Part shown: positions 43,363 to 51,652 of the stretch, in pieces
How positions within the stretch are numbered: position 1 is the first letter of the stretch
Layout: each line of letters starts with the position of its first letter
Source of the DNA: Rossellomorea aquimaris
GTDB taxonomy: Bacteria; Bacillota; Bacilli; Bacillales; Bacillaceae_B
NCBI RefSeq assembly: GCF_000935355.1
Contig: NZ_JXZC01000012.1
Span: 1-64,000, forward strand
Reading direction: 5' to 3'
Length of the DNA: 64,000 nt
Translations under genes and position numbers: made by a program
Notes under the pieces: generated by a model
Told to the model about the DNA's origin: nothing
Database searches by the model: none
Seen by the model: only the letters and a program-made list of their open reading frames with translations

Positions 43363-44088
43363 TTGGTAGAAATTCAATTTCGTGACAATCTGATTCAAGG
43401 GATATTTCTCGAGCGTCTCAACCGGTTTGTTCTGGAGTGTCAGATTCCGTCAGGTTCTATTGAAAAAGTCCATTTACCCGATCCAGGCAGATTAAAAGAA
43501 TTATTGGTACGGGGAAACCCGATCTGGCTTCAGGCATCAACAGATCCCAAAAGGAAGACGAAATGGTCAGCCGTCATGACGTATGATGCTTCTAACGGTA
43601 TGTATGTGTCTTTAAATACACAATATCCCAATCGGTTAGTCCTGGAAGCCTTGCAACAGGAAATGGTGGAAGAGTTAAAGGATTGGCAATTGGAAAAAGC
43701 CGAGTATAAAGTAGGTGGCTCACGCTTTGACTTCTTACTCACTCATAAACGACATGAACAAAAATTATTGCTCGAAGTAAAAAGTGTCACCATGGTAGAG
43801 GACGGAATGGGAAAATTCCCGGATGCCGTTACGTCAAGAGGGGCAAGGCATGTGGAGGAACTTACGCATTTACAGATGGATGGGAGCTATCAAGCAGCCG
43901 TCCTGTTTATTGCTCAGCGAACCGATTTGTCCGGGATCACTTCCGCACCTGAAATTGATCCTCATTTTGCCCGGGTCATGGAAGAAGCCGCCAACCAGGG
44001 TGTCCGGTTTTTTGGAAGAACCTGCATCGTTACGCCGGAACGTATCGCCTTAAATGGACCGGTACCTGTATATACAAAAAAGGATTAA
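43363..44088 (+). CDS. sfsA: SfsA family protein (sugar fermentation stimulation homologue)
   Basis: 241-residue protein of the SfsA family, recently described structurally as OB-fold plus nuclease-like domain, exact role unclear. HLPDPGRLKELLV (about 37-49), the acidic/nuclease core SRFDFLLTH and EVKSVTMVEDGMGKFPDAVTSRGARHVEEL (about 138-167), and the C-terminal FFGRTCIVTPERIALNGPVPV match. It uses a TTG start at 43363 with AAGGGG eight bases upstream. Gene neighbours give no clue. Confidence 0.92.
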   Translation: MVEIQFRDNLIQGIFLERLNRFVLECQIPSGSIEKVHLPDPGRLKELLVRGNPIWLQASTDPKRKTKWSAVMTYDASNGMYVSLNTQYPNRLVLEALQQEMVEELKDWQLEKAEYKVGGSRFDFLLTHKRHEQKLLLEVKSVTMVEDGMGKFPDAVTSRGARHVEELTHLQMDGSYQAAVLFIAQRTDLSGITSAPEIDPHFARVMEEAANQGVRFFGRTCIVTPERIALNGPVPVYTKKD

Positions 44089-44128
44089 TCTCACAGCCGT
44101 CTTTAGCATGTGAAGGTTAATCCTTTTT
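44077..44128 (+). terminator. sfsA terminator
   Basis: AAAAAGGATTAA / TTAATCCTTTTT stem (12 pairs) around a 28-base loop; the 5' arm includes the stop codon. Also usable by the converging lipoprotein gene. Confidence 0.78.
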
Positions 44129-44135
44129 GTTATAC

Positions 44136-44624
44136 CTAATCCACCTGTACTTCTGCTTTTGCTTTATAGTTCTGGTCTCCTTTGGCGGTTAACCAAACGG
44201 TCAACGTATAGGTACCGCTCCCGACCTTTGGAAGAACCACTTTCTGGGAGAACTCTTCACCCTGTTTTACGGTGATTTCCTGGATCGCCTGGGTATACAT
44301 CTTATTTTTTGAGTCCTTATACACGACCTCACCTTTATCGTTCCGAAGCTCAAAGTCAATGGTTTGTCCGGAAGAAAAAACAAAGGTTTTTTCTTGCTCT
44401 GTTTGATTCTTAATGGAGTAGACATAGACAATCTGACCGCTTTCCTCTTGTTTCGTTAATGAAGGTTCCATTTCGCCTGCAACAATCCCTTTCTGTACAG
44501 AAATGTCTTCACCGGCTCCTGAGTTTTGATTCTCTTCGGATTGACTGCCCTTATCTTCACCAGTCGTTCCACAGCCTGCTATTCCTGCCATAAGTATGAT
44601 ACATAACATGATCAATCGCTTCAT
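44136..44624 (-). CDS. BsuPI-domain lipoprotein
   Basis: 162-residue lipoprotein with a signal peptide ending in the lipobox IAGC (Cys 18) and a Ser/Glu/Asn-rich linker to about residue 40. The rest is a BsuPI-type immunoglobulin-like beta domain (intracellular proteinase inhibitor family): VYVYSIKNQTEQEKTFVFSSGQTIDFELRNDKGEVVYKDS ... FSQKVVLPKVGSGTYTLTVWL, where the W near the end is typical. A periplasm-side inhibitor role is unproven. AAGGAGG precedes the ATG. Divergent from the ynjB-like operon. Confidence 0.83.
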   Translation of the reverse strand: MKRLIMLCIILMAGIAGCGTTGEDKGSQSEENQNSGAGEDISVQKGIVAGEMEPSLTKQEESGQIVYVYSIKNQTEQEKTFVFSSGQTIDFELRNDKGEVVYKDSKNKMYTQAIQEITVKQGEEFSQKVVLPKVGSGTYTLTVWLTAKGDQNYKAKAEVQVD

Positions 44625-44838
44625 GCTAAAACCACCTCCTTACTGTATTAGACAGGGTTTATCTGAAAAGGTTACAAGCCTTCCCGAATATGAGCACGAT
44701 GACATATGAGGATGTGCTGAACTTGTTTCTTTCTTCCTCAACATGGGCATAGATTTACATATGTAAGGCAGATTACTTTTTAAAATCATGAGGTTCAGTA
44801 CAATAGAATTATAGAAAAAGAGCAGAGGAGCAAGGTGT

Positions 44839-46071
44839 ATGAAAAAATGGTTAGCAATTATGGGTTTTATAACCATACTAATAGTATCCGCTTGCGGTCC
44901 TTCAAATGCAACCGATAGCGGGGAAATTCCTGCCGGAAATTGGGATGTGATTTCATCGGAAGCAGAAGGATCAAAAGTGAATCTTTTTATGTGGGGCGGT
45001 GACGATGGAATTAACCGTTATATTGATGACGTGGTTGCACCTGTGCTGAAAGAAAAAAACGATATCGAATTAAATCGGGTACCTATAGACACAAAAGAAA
45101 TTCTGCAAAAACTACAAACAGAGAAACGGGCAGGGAAAGATAAAGGAACGATTGATATCGTCTGGATAAACGGAGAAAACTTCAAAAACGCAAAGGAAAA
45201 TGATTTATTGGCGGGGCCATTTACTGATAAGCTGCCAAACTTTAAGAAATATTATGATACAGAAAATCAAGCGTTTCAATATGACTTCGGGACTAAAACA
45301 GAAGGATATGAAGCGCCATGGGGGAAGGTTCAATTTGTCTTCTTTTATAATAGTGAAAAAGTGGAAAACCCTCCCACAAGCTTCGACGAATTAAAAGTAT
45401 TCGTGAAAGACCATCAAGGAAAATTCACCTATCCTGATCCGGCTGATTTCACCGGAAATGCATTTCTCAGACATCTTCTTTATGCGAAATCCGATTCCGA
45501 TTTGGCTCAGTCTACATTTGACGAAGAAACCGCAAAAGAGATGGGGCAAGGAATTTGGAAAGAACTGAACGAGATGGAGCCTTATTTATGGAGAGAGGGG
45601 GAAACATATCCTTCCACCTTAACAGATCTTGATAAGCTGTATGGCGGGGAAGAGGTTTGGATGACGATGGGATACAACGAAGCAAGAGCAGAACACCTTA
45701 TCAAAGACGGTGTGTTCCCGGAAAGCACAAAGTCCTTTGTGTTAAATGATGTGGGGTCGATCGGTAACACTCATTTCCTGGCTATTCCATTCAATGGTCC
45801 CAATAAAGAAGGAGCGATGGTGGTCATCAACGAACTCCTCTCTCCTGAAGCTCAGTATGAGAAACTAAAGCCTGACTATTGGGGAGAAAGCTCACCCATT
45901 TCCTATGAAAAGCTGGATGAGGAATGGAGAAATAAATTTAAGGGCATCGATCGCGGCGAAAGTGTACTGGAGGCCACTGTACTCGAAGAGAGCTTTAAGG
46001 GAGAACTGGATGCGGCATATGTAGAATGGTTAAAGGAGAACTGGATTCGTGAAGTGGCAGAGAGTCAATAA
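44839..46071 (+). CDS. ABC transporter substrate-binding lipoprotein (YnjB-like)
   Basis: 410-residue extracytoplasmic binding protein, anchored by a lipobox VSAC (Cys 19). The fold follows the spermidine/iron/thiamine-type family (LFMWGGDDGINRYIDDVVAP near 49; IDIVWINGENF; APWGKVQFVFFYNSEKV near 155; FLAIPFNGPNKEGAMVVINELLSPEAQYEK near 313). It resembles E. coli YnjB, whose ligand is not known. It is the first of seven packed genes; permease 1 overlaps its last 23 bases. AGGAG lies before the ATG. Confidence 0.85.
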   Translation: MKKWLAIMGFITILIVSACGPSNATDSGEIPAGNWDVISSEAEGSKVNLFMWGGDDGINRYIDDVVAPVLKEKNDIELNRVPIDTKEILQKLQTEKRAGKDKGTIDIVWINGENFKNAKENDLLAGPFTDKLPNFKKYYDTENQAFQYDFGTKTEGYEAPWGKVQFVFFYNSEKVENPPTSFDELKVFVKDHQGKFTYPDPADFTGNAFLRHLLYAKSDSDLAQSTFDEETAKEMGQGIWKELNEMEPYLWREGETYPSTLTDLDKLYGGEEVWMTMGYNEARAEHLIKDGVFPESTKSFVLNDVGSIGNTHFLAIPFNGPNKEGAMVVINELLSPEAQYEKLKPDYWGESSPISYEKLDEEWRNKFKGIDRGESVLEATVLEESFKGELDAAYVEWLKENWIREVAESQ

Positions 46072-46912
46072 CTCCGTTCTCCTCATTCCAGCCATCCTTT
46101 TTTTCCTCCTTATTCCGGGGCTCGGGATTGTACTCGCTTTAATAGAGAGTGTCAGGAGTGGAGAAACCATCACATTCCAGCATTATGTGAATTTGTTTGA
46201 GGAGAAGCGATTTATGACATCTTTTCTCTTCAGTTTGCTGGTAACCTCCATCTCAACCATCCTTTCCCTGATCATTGGCTTGGGAATCGTGAAGGCCTTC
46301 TCGCCTTTACTAAAGGATAATAAACATAAACTCCTTGTCTGGATTCCGATGCTGGTCCCCCATTTTGTATGGGCTTACCTCATCTACTTACTCTTTAATC
46401 AAAGCGGATTTTTCTCCAATATATTCGGATCAACAGGTTTAATCAACGACCGTGGTGAATTTCCGATTCTGGTCCAGGACCGAAATGGGATTGGAATCAT
46501 AATGACCTATGTCTGGAAGGAGGTCCCCTTTGTTACTCTGATGCTGTTACCCGTTTATGCGACGCTTTCTAAAAGGTATAACGAGGTCGCTTCTTTATTG
46601 GGAGCGAATTTCTTTAAAGCATTTTGGGTAGCAGAATGGCCATTTCTCCTCCCCGTTCTCGTAGAAACCGGAGCCATTTTGTTCGCTTTCATTTTTACAG
46701 CATTTGAAGTTCCGCAGCTTCTGGGAGTGACTTCACCACAGATGATGGCCATCCTCGCTTACGACTGGTTTTACAGTGGCAGCTGGAGTGACCGGCCATT
46801 GGCGTTTGCCGCACTTGGATTTGTCGGACTGGGCATTGGGGTCGTGATGTGGCTCCTTATTTACATCACAAACAAGAAACGCATGCACATAACAAAAGGG
46901 ATTGGAAATTAG
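46049..46912 (+). CDS. ABC transporter permease 1 (ynj-like)
   Basis: 287-residue binding-protein-dependent permease with about six membrane helices. The EAA-type coupling loop is YNEVASLLGANFFKAFWVAEWPFL (near 176-199; E-x-A-x3-G pattern). GTG start at 46049, 23 bases inside the previous gene, with AAAGGAG 10 bases upstream, so coupled translation. Forms the membrane pore with permease 2; E. coli YnjC is one fused chain, here the halves are separate. Confidence 0.88.
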   Translation: MKWQRVNNSVLLIPAILFFLLIPGLGIVLALIESVRSGETITFQHYVNLFEEKRFMTSFLFSLLVTSISTILSLIIGLGIVKAFSPLLKDNKHKLLVWIPMLVPHFVWAYLIYLLFNQSGFFSNIFGSTGLINDRGEFPILVQDRNGIGIIMTYVWKEVPFVTLMLLPVYATLSKRYNEVASLLGANFFKAFWVAEWPFLLPVLVETGAILFAFIFTAFEVPQLLGVTSPQMMAILAYDWFYSGSWSDRPLAFAALGFVGLGIGVVMWLLIYITNKKRMHITKGIGN

Positions 46913-46922
46913 AGGTGTTCAC

Positions 46923-47720
46923 ATGAGGAAATCGTTATTCTACAGCATATCACTCCTTCTTTTTGTGTTCCCCCTTTTATTTTTAGTGTATAAAAGTTTT
47001 TTCGGTGTTTGGAGATGGGGGAGTCCGCATCCTTCTGAACCTGGTATAAGGGCATGGCAGGTGTTAATGAACGAGGGGGAATTCCTGGATTCGATCGGGG
47101 TTTCCATCTGGATTGCCTTTGTCGTATTGGCGATAAACCTTCTGATTGGCATTACTTCAGGAAAAGTGTTTTCCTTGTCTTCCTTTAAGGGGAAATCAAT
47201 CGTTGAAGCTCTCCTTATGCTGCCGCTTTTCCTTCCCGTGTTAGTGGTCGGCATAGGACTTCATATTACGTTCATACGATATGGGCTTGCCGATCACTGG
47301 ACGGGAGTCGCACTTGTCCACTTAGTGCCCACCATTCCATATAGCATCAAAATGTTCAAAACAGGTTATGACCGGATCGGCGCGAAATTAATCGAGCAAT
47401 CAGCTATGCTTGGGGGGAGAGGCTTTCAACGTTTTTACCATATTGAATTGCCTTTGCTTCTTCCAAGTATACGGAGTGTTCTGTTTCTGACGATTGTGAT
47501 CAGCTTAAGTCAATACGTCCTTACAGCGATAATAGGCGGTGGGAATGTCGTGACGCTCTCTATGGTCTATTACCCTTTTACCGATACGGCGGATGAAGCG
47601 GTAATGGCAGCCTTCTCGATCGTGTTCGCCATCATTCCCATCATGCTGTATTTCATTCTTGAAGGGTGTCTGAAATTCATACTCCCTTATCGACTTCCAA
47701 GAGGGAGGAACAGGTTTTGA
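46923..47720 (+). CDS. ABC transporter permease 2 (ynj-like)
   Basis: 265-residue permease partner with six membrane helices. EAA loop: LIEQSAMLGGRGFQRFYHIELPLLLP (near 159-184). ATG 46923 has AGAGGTG 6 bases upstream and starts 10 bases after permease 1; a TTG at 46902 would overlap it. Its stop overlaps the ATPase start (TTGA), so the ATPase is translationally coupled. Confidence 0.88.
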   Translation: MRKSLFYSISLLLFVFPLLFLVYKSFFGVWRWGSPHPSEPGIRAWQVLMNEGEFLDSIGVSIWIAFVVLAINLLIGITSGKVFSLSSFKGKSIVEALLMLPLFLPVLVVGIGLHITFIRYGLADHWTGVALVHLVPTIPYSIKMFKTGYDRIGAKLIEQSAMLGGRGFQRFYHIELPLLLPSIRSVLFLTIVISLSQYVLTAIIGGGNVVTLSMVYYPFTDTADEAVMAAFSIVFAIIPIMLYFILEGCLKFILPYRLPRGRNRF

Positions 47721-48685
47721 GTTCATTCATAGAAATTAATCAATTAACCAAAACGTTCAAAGATAAAGAGATTTTAACGAACGTAACGTTCTCATTAAAT
47801 AAAGGGGAAGTTCTCTCATTAGTGGGGGCATCCGGCTCTGGTAAATCAACATTTCTCCGCATTCTCTCTGGATTAGAGTCTGCAACGGGAGGGAATATGT
47901 CAATTGACGGAAGTGATATCTCCTCTTTAAAGCCTCAAAAACGCCCCATTGGGATGGTCTTTCAACAACCTTTATTATTCTCACATATGAACGTTCTTGA
48001 AAATGTCATGTACGGGTTGGAATTGAAGGGACGGAACAAAGGGGAAAATAAGAAATTAGCTCTGGACTATATTGAAAGAGTCGGTCTCGGTGAAGTGGCG
48101 AATCATTATCCGTCTGAGCTTTCCGGCGGTCAGCAGCAACGGGTATCTCTTATTCGTTCTCTCATCCTTAAGCCGAAGCTTTTGCTTTTGGACGAACCTT
48201 TCAGCAGCCTGGACCTGCAGCTGAGGAAAGAACTGAGACAGTGGGTGCGACAGATGTTTAGAGAAGAAGGAACAACGGTCATATTCGTCACACATGACCG
48301 TGATGAAGCGTATGAACTTGGAGATCGAGTAGCTGTTTTACAGAGTGGGAGATTCTTGCAGATCGGGAAGCCTGAGGATATTTATTATCGTCCCGATTCT
48401 CCATTTGTGGCTTCTTTCATGAGTGACGGACTCATTTTGAATCAGCATCAATTCATTCACGCTACCGACATAAAAGTAAGTTGCAGCCCTGCCGGCACTA
48501 CTATGATAAGGTGGAAGGGAACCGTGAGTAAAAAGTTATTTTTAGCCGGAACCAATCTCTATGAGGTATGGGTGAATGAACTGGAGCAGAAGGTAAATCT
48601 CCCGCTGGAAATAGAAGCGTCTACTGAAGATATCTGGCTTTTTGCCGATGAAGAGAGCATCCAAACGTTTCAGAAAGATGAATAG
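47717..48685 (+). CDS. ABC transporter ATPase (ynjD-like)
   Basis: 322-residue ATP-binding subunit powering the importer. Walker A GASGSGKST (37-45), Q-loop QQPLL (83-87), signature LSGGQQQR (135-142), Walker B LLLLDEP (155-161), D-loop SSLD and H-loop THD (192-194) are intact. After about 230 the extra C-terminal region looks like a TOBE-type domain (KLFLAGTNLYEVWVNEL). TTG start at 47717, chosen by GGGAGG 8 bases upstream and the 4-base TTGA overlap with permease 2. Confidence 0.93.
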   Translation: MSSFIEINQLTKTFKDKEILTNVTFSLNKGEVLSLVGASGSGKSTFLRILSGLESATGGNMSIDGSDISSLKPQKRPIGMVFQQPLLFSHMNVLENVMYGLELKGRNKGENKKLALDYIERVGLGEVANHYPSELSGGQQQRVSLIRSLILKPKLLLLDEPFSSLDLQLRKELRQWVRQMFREEGTTVIFVTHDRDEAYELGDRVAVLQSGRFLQIGKPEDIYYRPDSPFVASFMSDGLILNQHQFIHATDIKVSCSPAGTTMIRWKGTVSKKLFLAGTNLYEVWVNELEQKVNLPLEIEASTEDIWLFADEESIQTFQKDE

Positions 48686-48697
48686 GAGGGAAGAAGG

Positions 48698-49357
48698 GTG
48701 AAGAAGAAGGAAATCGGTAAGATTGTCATGTTCATCGCTATTTTACTCTTTCTCATGTGGCTGAGTCGGAATTTCTTTCACGTAAAGCCTCATGACATAA
48801 GAGATTGGATCGTATCTTATGGCATCTGGGCTCCCATTGTCTTTATTATCGTCTATACGATTCGCCCGTTGATCCTTTTTCCAGCTTCCATCCTATCATT
48901 GGCAGCAGGTCTCGCGTTCGGTGCATTTGAAGGCTTCATCTACATTATCATCGGGGCCTTGGGAGGTGCCACGGTTGCCTATCATACTGCGAGCTTCCTT
49001 GGGGCAAAACTATTAAAAAGACCGTCTCCCCGTATGATTAAGATCCGTGAAAGGATGGAGGAGAACGGTTTCGTTTATGTACTGCTCTTACGGCTCGTGC
49101 CGTTTTTAAACTTCGACCTTATTAGTTACCTCGCGGGTATGGGAAAGGTGAGGTACATTCCATTCATTGTTGCTACGGCCATCGGGATTTTACCTGGTAC
49201 GTTTGGTTATGTATTTCTGGGGTCAAGCTTGGTAGGAGAAGATCGAACGAATTTATATATCGCCATCGGCTTTTTCTTATTGATGATCATCGTGCCTTTA
49301 ATTTTCAAGAAAAAAATGAAAGCCTGGCTGGGATTATCGGGTAATGACGACAAGTAA
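48698..49357 (+). CDS. TVP38/TMEM64-type VTT membrane protein
   Basis: 219-residue membrane protein of the VTT superfamily (YdjX/YdjZ type). IRPLILFPASILSLAAGLAFGAFEGF (about 50-75), LLLRLVPFLNFDLISYLAGMGKVRYIPFI (about 127-155) are the reentrant-loop signature blocks seen in TVP38 proteins. Likely flips or moves a lipid, by analogy. GTG start with AGGAGG 7 bases upstream, 12 bases after the ATPase. In E. coli the same region carries ydjX and ydjZ. Confidence 0.88.
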   Translation: MKKKEIGKIVMFIAILLFLMWLSRNFFHVKPHDIRDWIVSYGIWAPIVFIIVYTIRPLILFPASILSLAAGLAFGAFEGFIYIIIGALGGATVAYHTASFLGAKLLKRPSPRMIKIRERMEENGFVYVLLLRLVPFLNFDLISYLAGMGKVRYIPFIVATAIGILPGTFGYVFLGSSLVGEDRTNLYIAIGFFLLMIIVPLIFKKKMKAWLGLSGNDDK

Positions 49358-49371
49358 AGGATGGGAAACAC

Positions 49372-49953
49372 ATGTTAGATACACATGCCCGTAAGTGGGT
49401 GCAGCCAAGTATAGAGGGATCAGCACGTCTGTTTCTGAAAAAAGGACTATCAGCCAATCAAGTGACGGTTATTGCATTTATTATAGGCTCCTCTACAGGG
49501 CTGGTTTATTACTTTGGATACCCGGTCTTAGCCGTCATCTTATTATGGTTATCCGGCTTTTTGGACGCAGTCGATGGTACCATGGCCAGATTGACCAAGC
49601 CATCTCCCTTTGGAACGGTCATGGATGTCACCTTCGATCGAATCGTTGAAATCAGTGTCATCCTCGGAGTTGCCTTTTTACACCCTGACATTATGTGGGC
49701 AATCCTTTTACTAAGCGTATCCATCATTATTTCCATGACGATTTTCCTGACAGTTGGAGCTGTATCTGAAAAACAGGGAATGAAATCTTTTTATTATCAG
49801 GCAGGATTAGCCGAGAGAACGGAAGGCTTTATATTATTTAGCGTCATGATGCTATTTCCGTCCATCGTCCTGTGGAGCACCTTATTGTTTTTTGCAGTGG
49901 AATTGTACACGGGCTTACAGCGATTTCTAGAAGCGAAACGTTTACTTTCATAA
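49372..49953 (+). CDS. CDP-alcohol phosphatidyltransferase family protein (ynjF-like)
   Basis: 193-residue inner-membrane enzyme that should move a phosphatidyl group from CDP-diacylglycerol (or similar) to an alcohol. The CDP-AP motif is DAVDGTMAR (65-73) ... G81 ... D85 ... D89, with all four Asp present, but only seven residues lie between R73 and G81, where eight are usual. Otherwise three to six membrane helices. Alcohol acceptor unknown. It lies 14 bases after the VTT gene. Resembles E. coli YnjF by position and family. Confidence 0.88.
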   Translation: MLDTHARKWVQPSIEGSARLFLKKGLSANQVTVIAFIIGSSTGLVYYFGYPVLAVILLWLSGFLDAVDGTMARLTKPSPFGTVMDVTFDRIVEISVILGVAFLHPDIMWAILLLSVSIIISMTIFLTVGAVSEKQGMKSFYYQAGLAERTEGFILFSVMMLFPSIVLWSTLLFFAVELYTGLQRFLEAKRLLS

Positions 49954-49968
49954 GGAGGAGAGATCAAG

Positions 49969-51393
49969 ATGGATCAATACGATTTAATTGTAATCGGAGG
50001 GGGAGCAGGAGGGCTGACCGTCGCATCCGGAGCCGCTTCCCTGGGAGCAAAAGTAGCACTCATCGAAAAAAGCGGCCTTCTGGGCGGAGACTGCCTTCAC
50101 TTTGGGTGCGTTCCTTCCAAGGCATTCATCCAATCGGCTAGAGAAGTGGCTATGATCCGGGCAGGTAATGAGTATGGCTTTGAAACTAAGGGTTCCGTTG
50201 ATATGAAATTGGTAAGGGAGAGGGTCAAAGAAGCCATTTCCCATATTCAGCAGCACGACGATCCAGATCGATTCCTTCAATTAGGGGTGGATATTTATTT
50301 CGGAGGGGCAGAATTTCTTGATCCCCACACGATTTTAGTGGAAAAAGAAGACCGGATCTACGGGAAAAGAATTGTGGTTGCGACAGGGTCTAGTCCCATG
50401 ATTCCAGAAATTAAAGGTTTGGAAGAAGTTGAGTATCACACGAATGAAACGGTATTCGAATTAGATGAGCTGCCCCGCCGAGTCGTATTTATCGGCGGAG
50501 GTCCGATTGGTTTAGAACTGGCACAAGCCTTTTCTTACCTTGGCTCAGATGCAGTCGTCCTTGAAAAACATGATGAGATATTGGTTAAAGAGGATAAAGA
50601 AATCCGTGAAGCAGCCACAGGTTTACTGGAGAAGGATATTCAATTTGTTTATGGAGCGGAGATCGAACGGGTATCCGAGAGGGACGGGGAGAAATTGGTC
50701 CACTATGTGCAAGACGGTGTAGAGCAGACGGTGGAAGGCGATTTATTGTTCCTGGCTACGGGGAGAAAGCCAGGTACGGAGTCTTTAAATCTAACTGCTG
50801 CCGGAGTGGAGGTGGATAATCGGGGCTTCATCAAAGTGAATGACGAACTAAGAACGAACCATCCTCATATATTCGCAATCGGTGACGTCAATGGTCGATA
50901 TCAATTCACCCACGGTGCAGGAATGGAAGGGAAGGTTGTGGTCCAAAATGCAGTGTTTGGCTTGAAACGCAAAGTTTCCTATAATAAACTGCCTTGGACA
51001 ACCTATACGACACCTGAAATCTTTCATATTGGCCTCACCGAGGAAGATGCTGTGGAGCAAGGGTTGGAGTACAAAATCTATAAGAAAACGTTGGACGAAG
51101 TCGATCGATTCGTCGCAGATCACCGAACGGAAGGTCTCGTAAAAATCATCACAGACAAGAGCGGGAAAATACTCGGCGCCCACGCAGTCGGATCCGGTGC
51201 AGGAGACTGGATGCAGCCCGTCGTGTTCGCCATGGAAAAAGGAAGTAAAATCGGAGCACTGTCCAATATGGTTTATCCCTATCCGAATCATGCTGCAGCC
51301 GTACAACAGGTGGCGGACCTGTATTGGAGAGAGAAGCTGTTCGATGGTGTGTTGCCAGTGATCAGTAAGAAGTTTGTTGAGATTTTTAGATGA
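49969..51393 (+). CDS. FAD-dependent pyridine nucleotide-disulfide oxidoreductase (mercuric reductase-like)
   Basis: 474-residue flavoprotein of the class I disulfide reductase family. FAD motif GGGAGG (10-15), redox-active disulfide C42-x4-C47 (GGDCLHFGCVPSK), NAD(P) motif GGGPIGLELAQ (near 176), second FAD-binding ATG and GD motifs (FAIGDV near 300). The C-terminus has YPYPNHAAAVQQVAD rather than the HPTxxE dyad of lipoamide dehydrogenase, and no Cys pair, so it is neither Lpd nor true MerA. Last gene of the operon; AAGGAGGAG precedes the ATG. Confidence 0.9.
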   Translation: MDQYDLIVIGGGAGGLTVASGAASLGAKVALIEKSGLLGGDCLHFGCVPSKAFIQSAREVAMIRAGNEYGFETKGSVDMKLVRERVKEAISHIQQHDDPDRFLQLGVDIYFGGAEFLDPHTILVEKEDRIYGKRIVVATGSSPMIPEIKGLEEVEYHTNETVFELDELPRRVVFIGGGPIGLELAQAFSYLGSDAVVLEKHDEILVKEDKEIREAATGLLEKDIQFVYGAEIERVSERDGEKLVHYVQDGVEQTVEGDLLFLATGRKPGTESLNLTAAGVEVDNRGFIKVNDELRTNHPHIFAIGDVNGRYQFTHGAGMEGKVVVQNAVFGLKRKVSYNKLPWTTYTTPEIFHIGLTEEDAVEQGLEYKIYKKTLDEVDRFVADHRTEGLVKIITDKSGKILGAHAVGSGAGDWMQPVVFAMEKGSKIGALSNMVYPYPNHAAAVQQVADLYWREKLFDGVLPVISKKFVEIFR

Positions 51394-51438
51394 TAAACAA
51401 AGGAGGCGCGACTGCTGGGAAGCGGTTGTGTTTTTTTG

Positions 51439-51461
51439 TGGTGGGGTGTGGGGGTGGGGTG
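51439..51461 (+). other. G-rich tract
   Basis: GTGGTGGGGTGTGGGGGTGG, continuing GGTG, has G-runs of 2, 4, 5 and 4. A G-quadruplex is possible but not proven. It sits between the operon end and the short tandem repeats. Confidence 0.35.
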
Positions 51462-51473
51462 ACGCGTGTTCAC

Positions 51474-51557
51474 AATTTGGCACAACAAAGTCTAAAAGTG
51501 GCACAACAAACCGCGAAAGTGGCACAAGTTTGCTCGAAAGTGGCACAACACACGACC
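51474..51557. repeat. 21-bp tandem repeat, four units
   Basis: Four units of 21 bases (51474-51494, 51495-51515, 51516-51536, 51537-51557). Units 2-4 begin AAAGTGGCACAA and diverge in the last nine bases. The minus and plus frames give 7-residue repeats (SGTT / VVPLSSK) but no start or ribosome site supports a gene. Function unknown. Confidence 0.75.
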
Positions 51558-51652
51558 TCATCCCGTCTAAAGACATTTTATATTTGGAAAAATAAAGGGT
51601 TTTTCGATTCTATGTCGAATAAATAGATTAAGAAATAGGAGGAGTTGATGAA

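Noticed and set aside
49969..51393. Mercuric reductase or lipoamide dehydrogenase
   Set aside because: No N-terminal metal-binding domain or C-terminal Cys pair, and no HPTxxE dyad; no mer or lipoyl-complex genes nearby.
51374..51626. Small repeat protein encoded by the 21-bp repeats
   Set aside because: Overlapping frames on both strands only reflect the 21-base period; no credible start or ribosome site.
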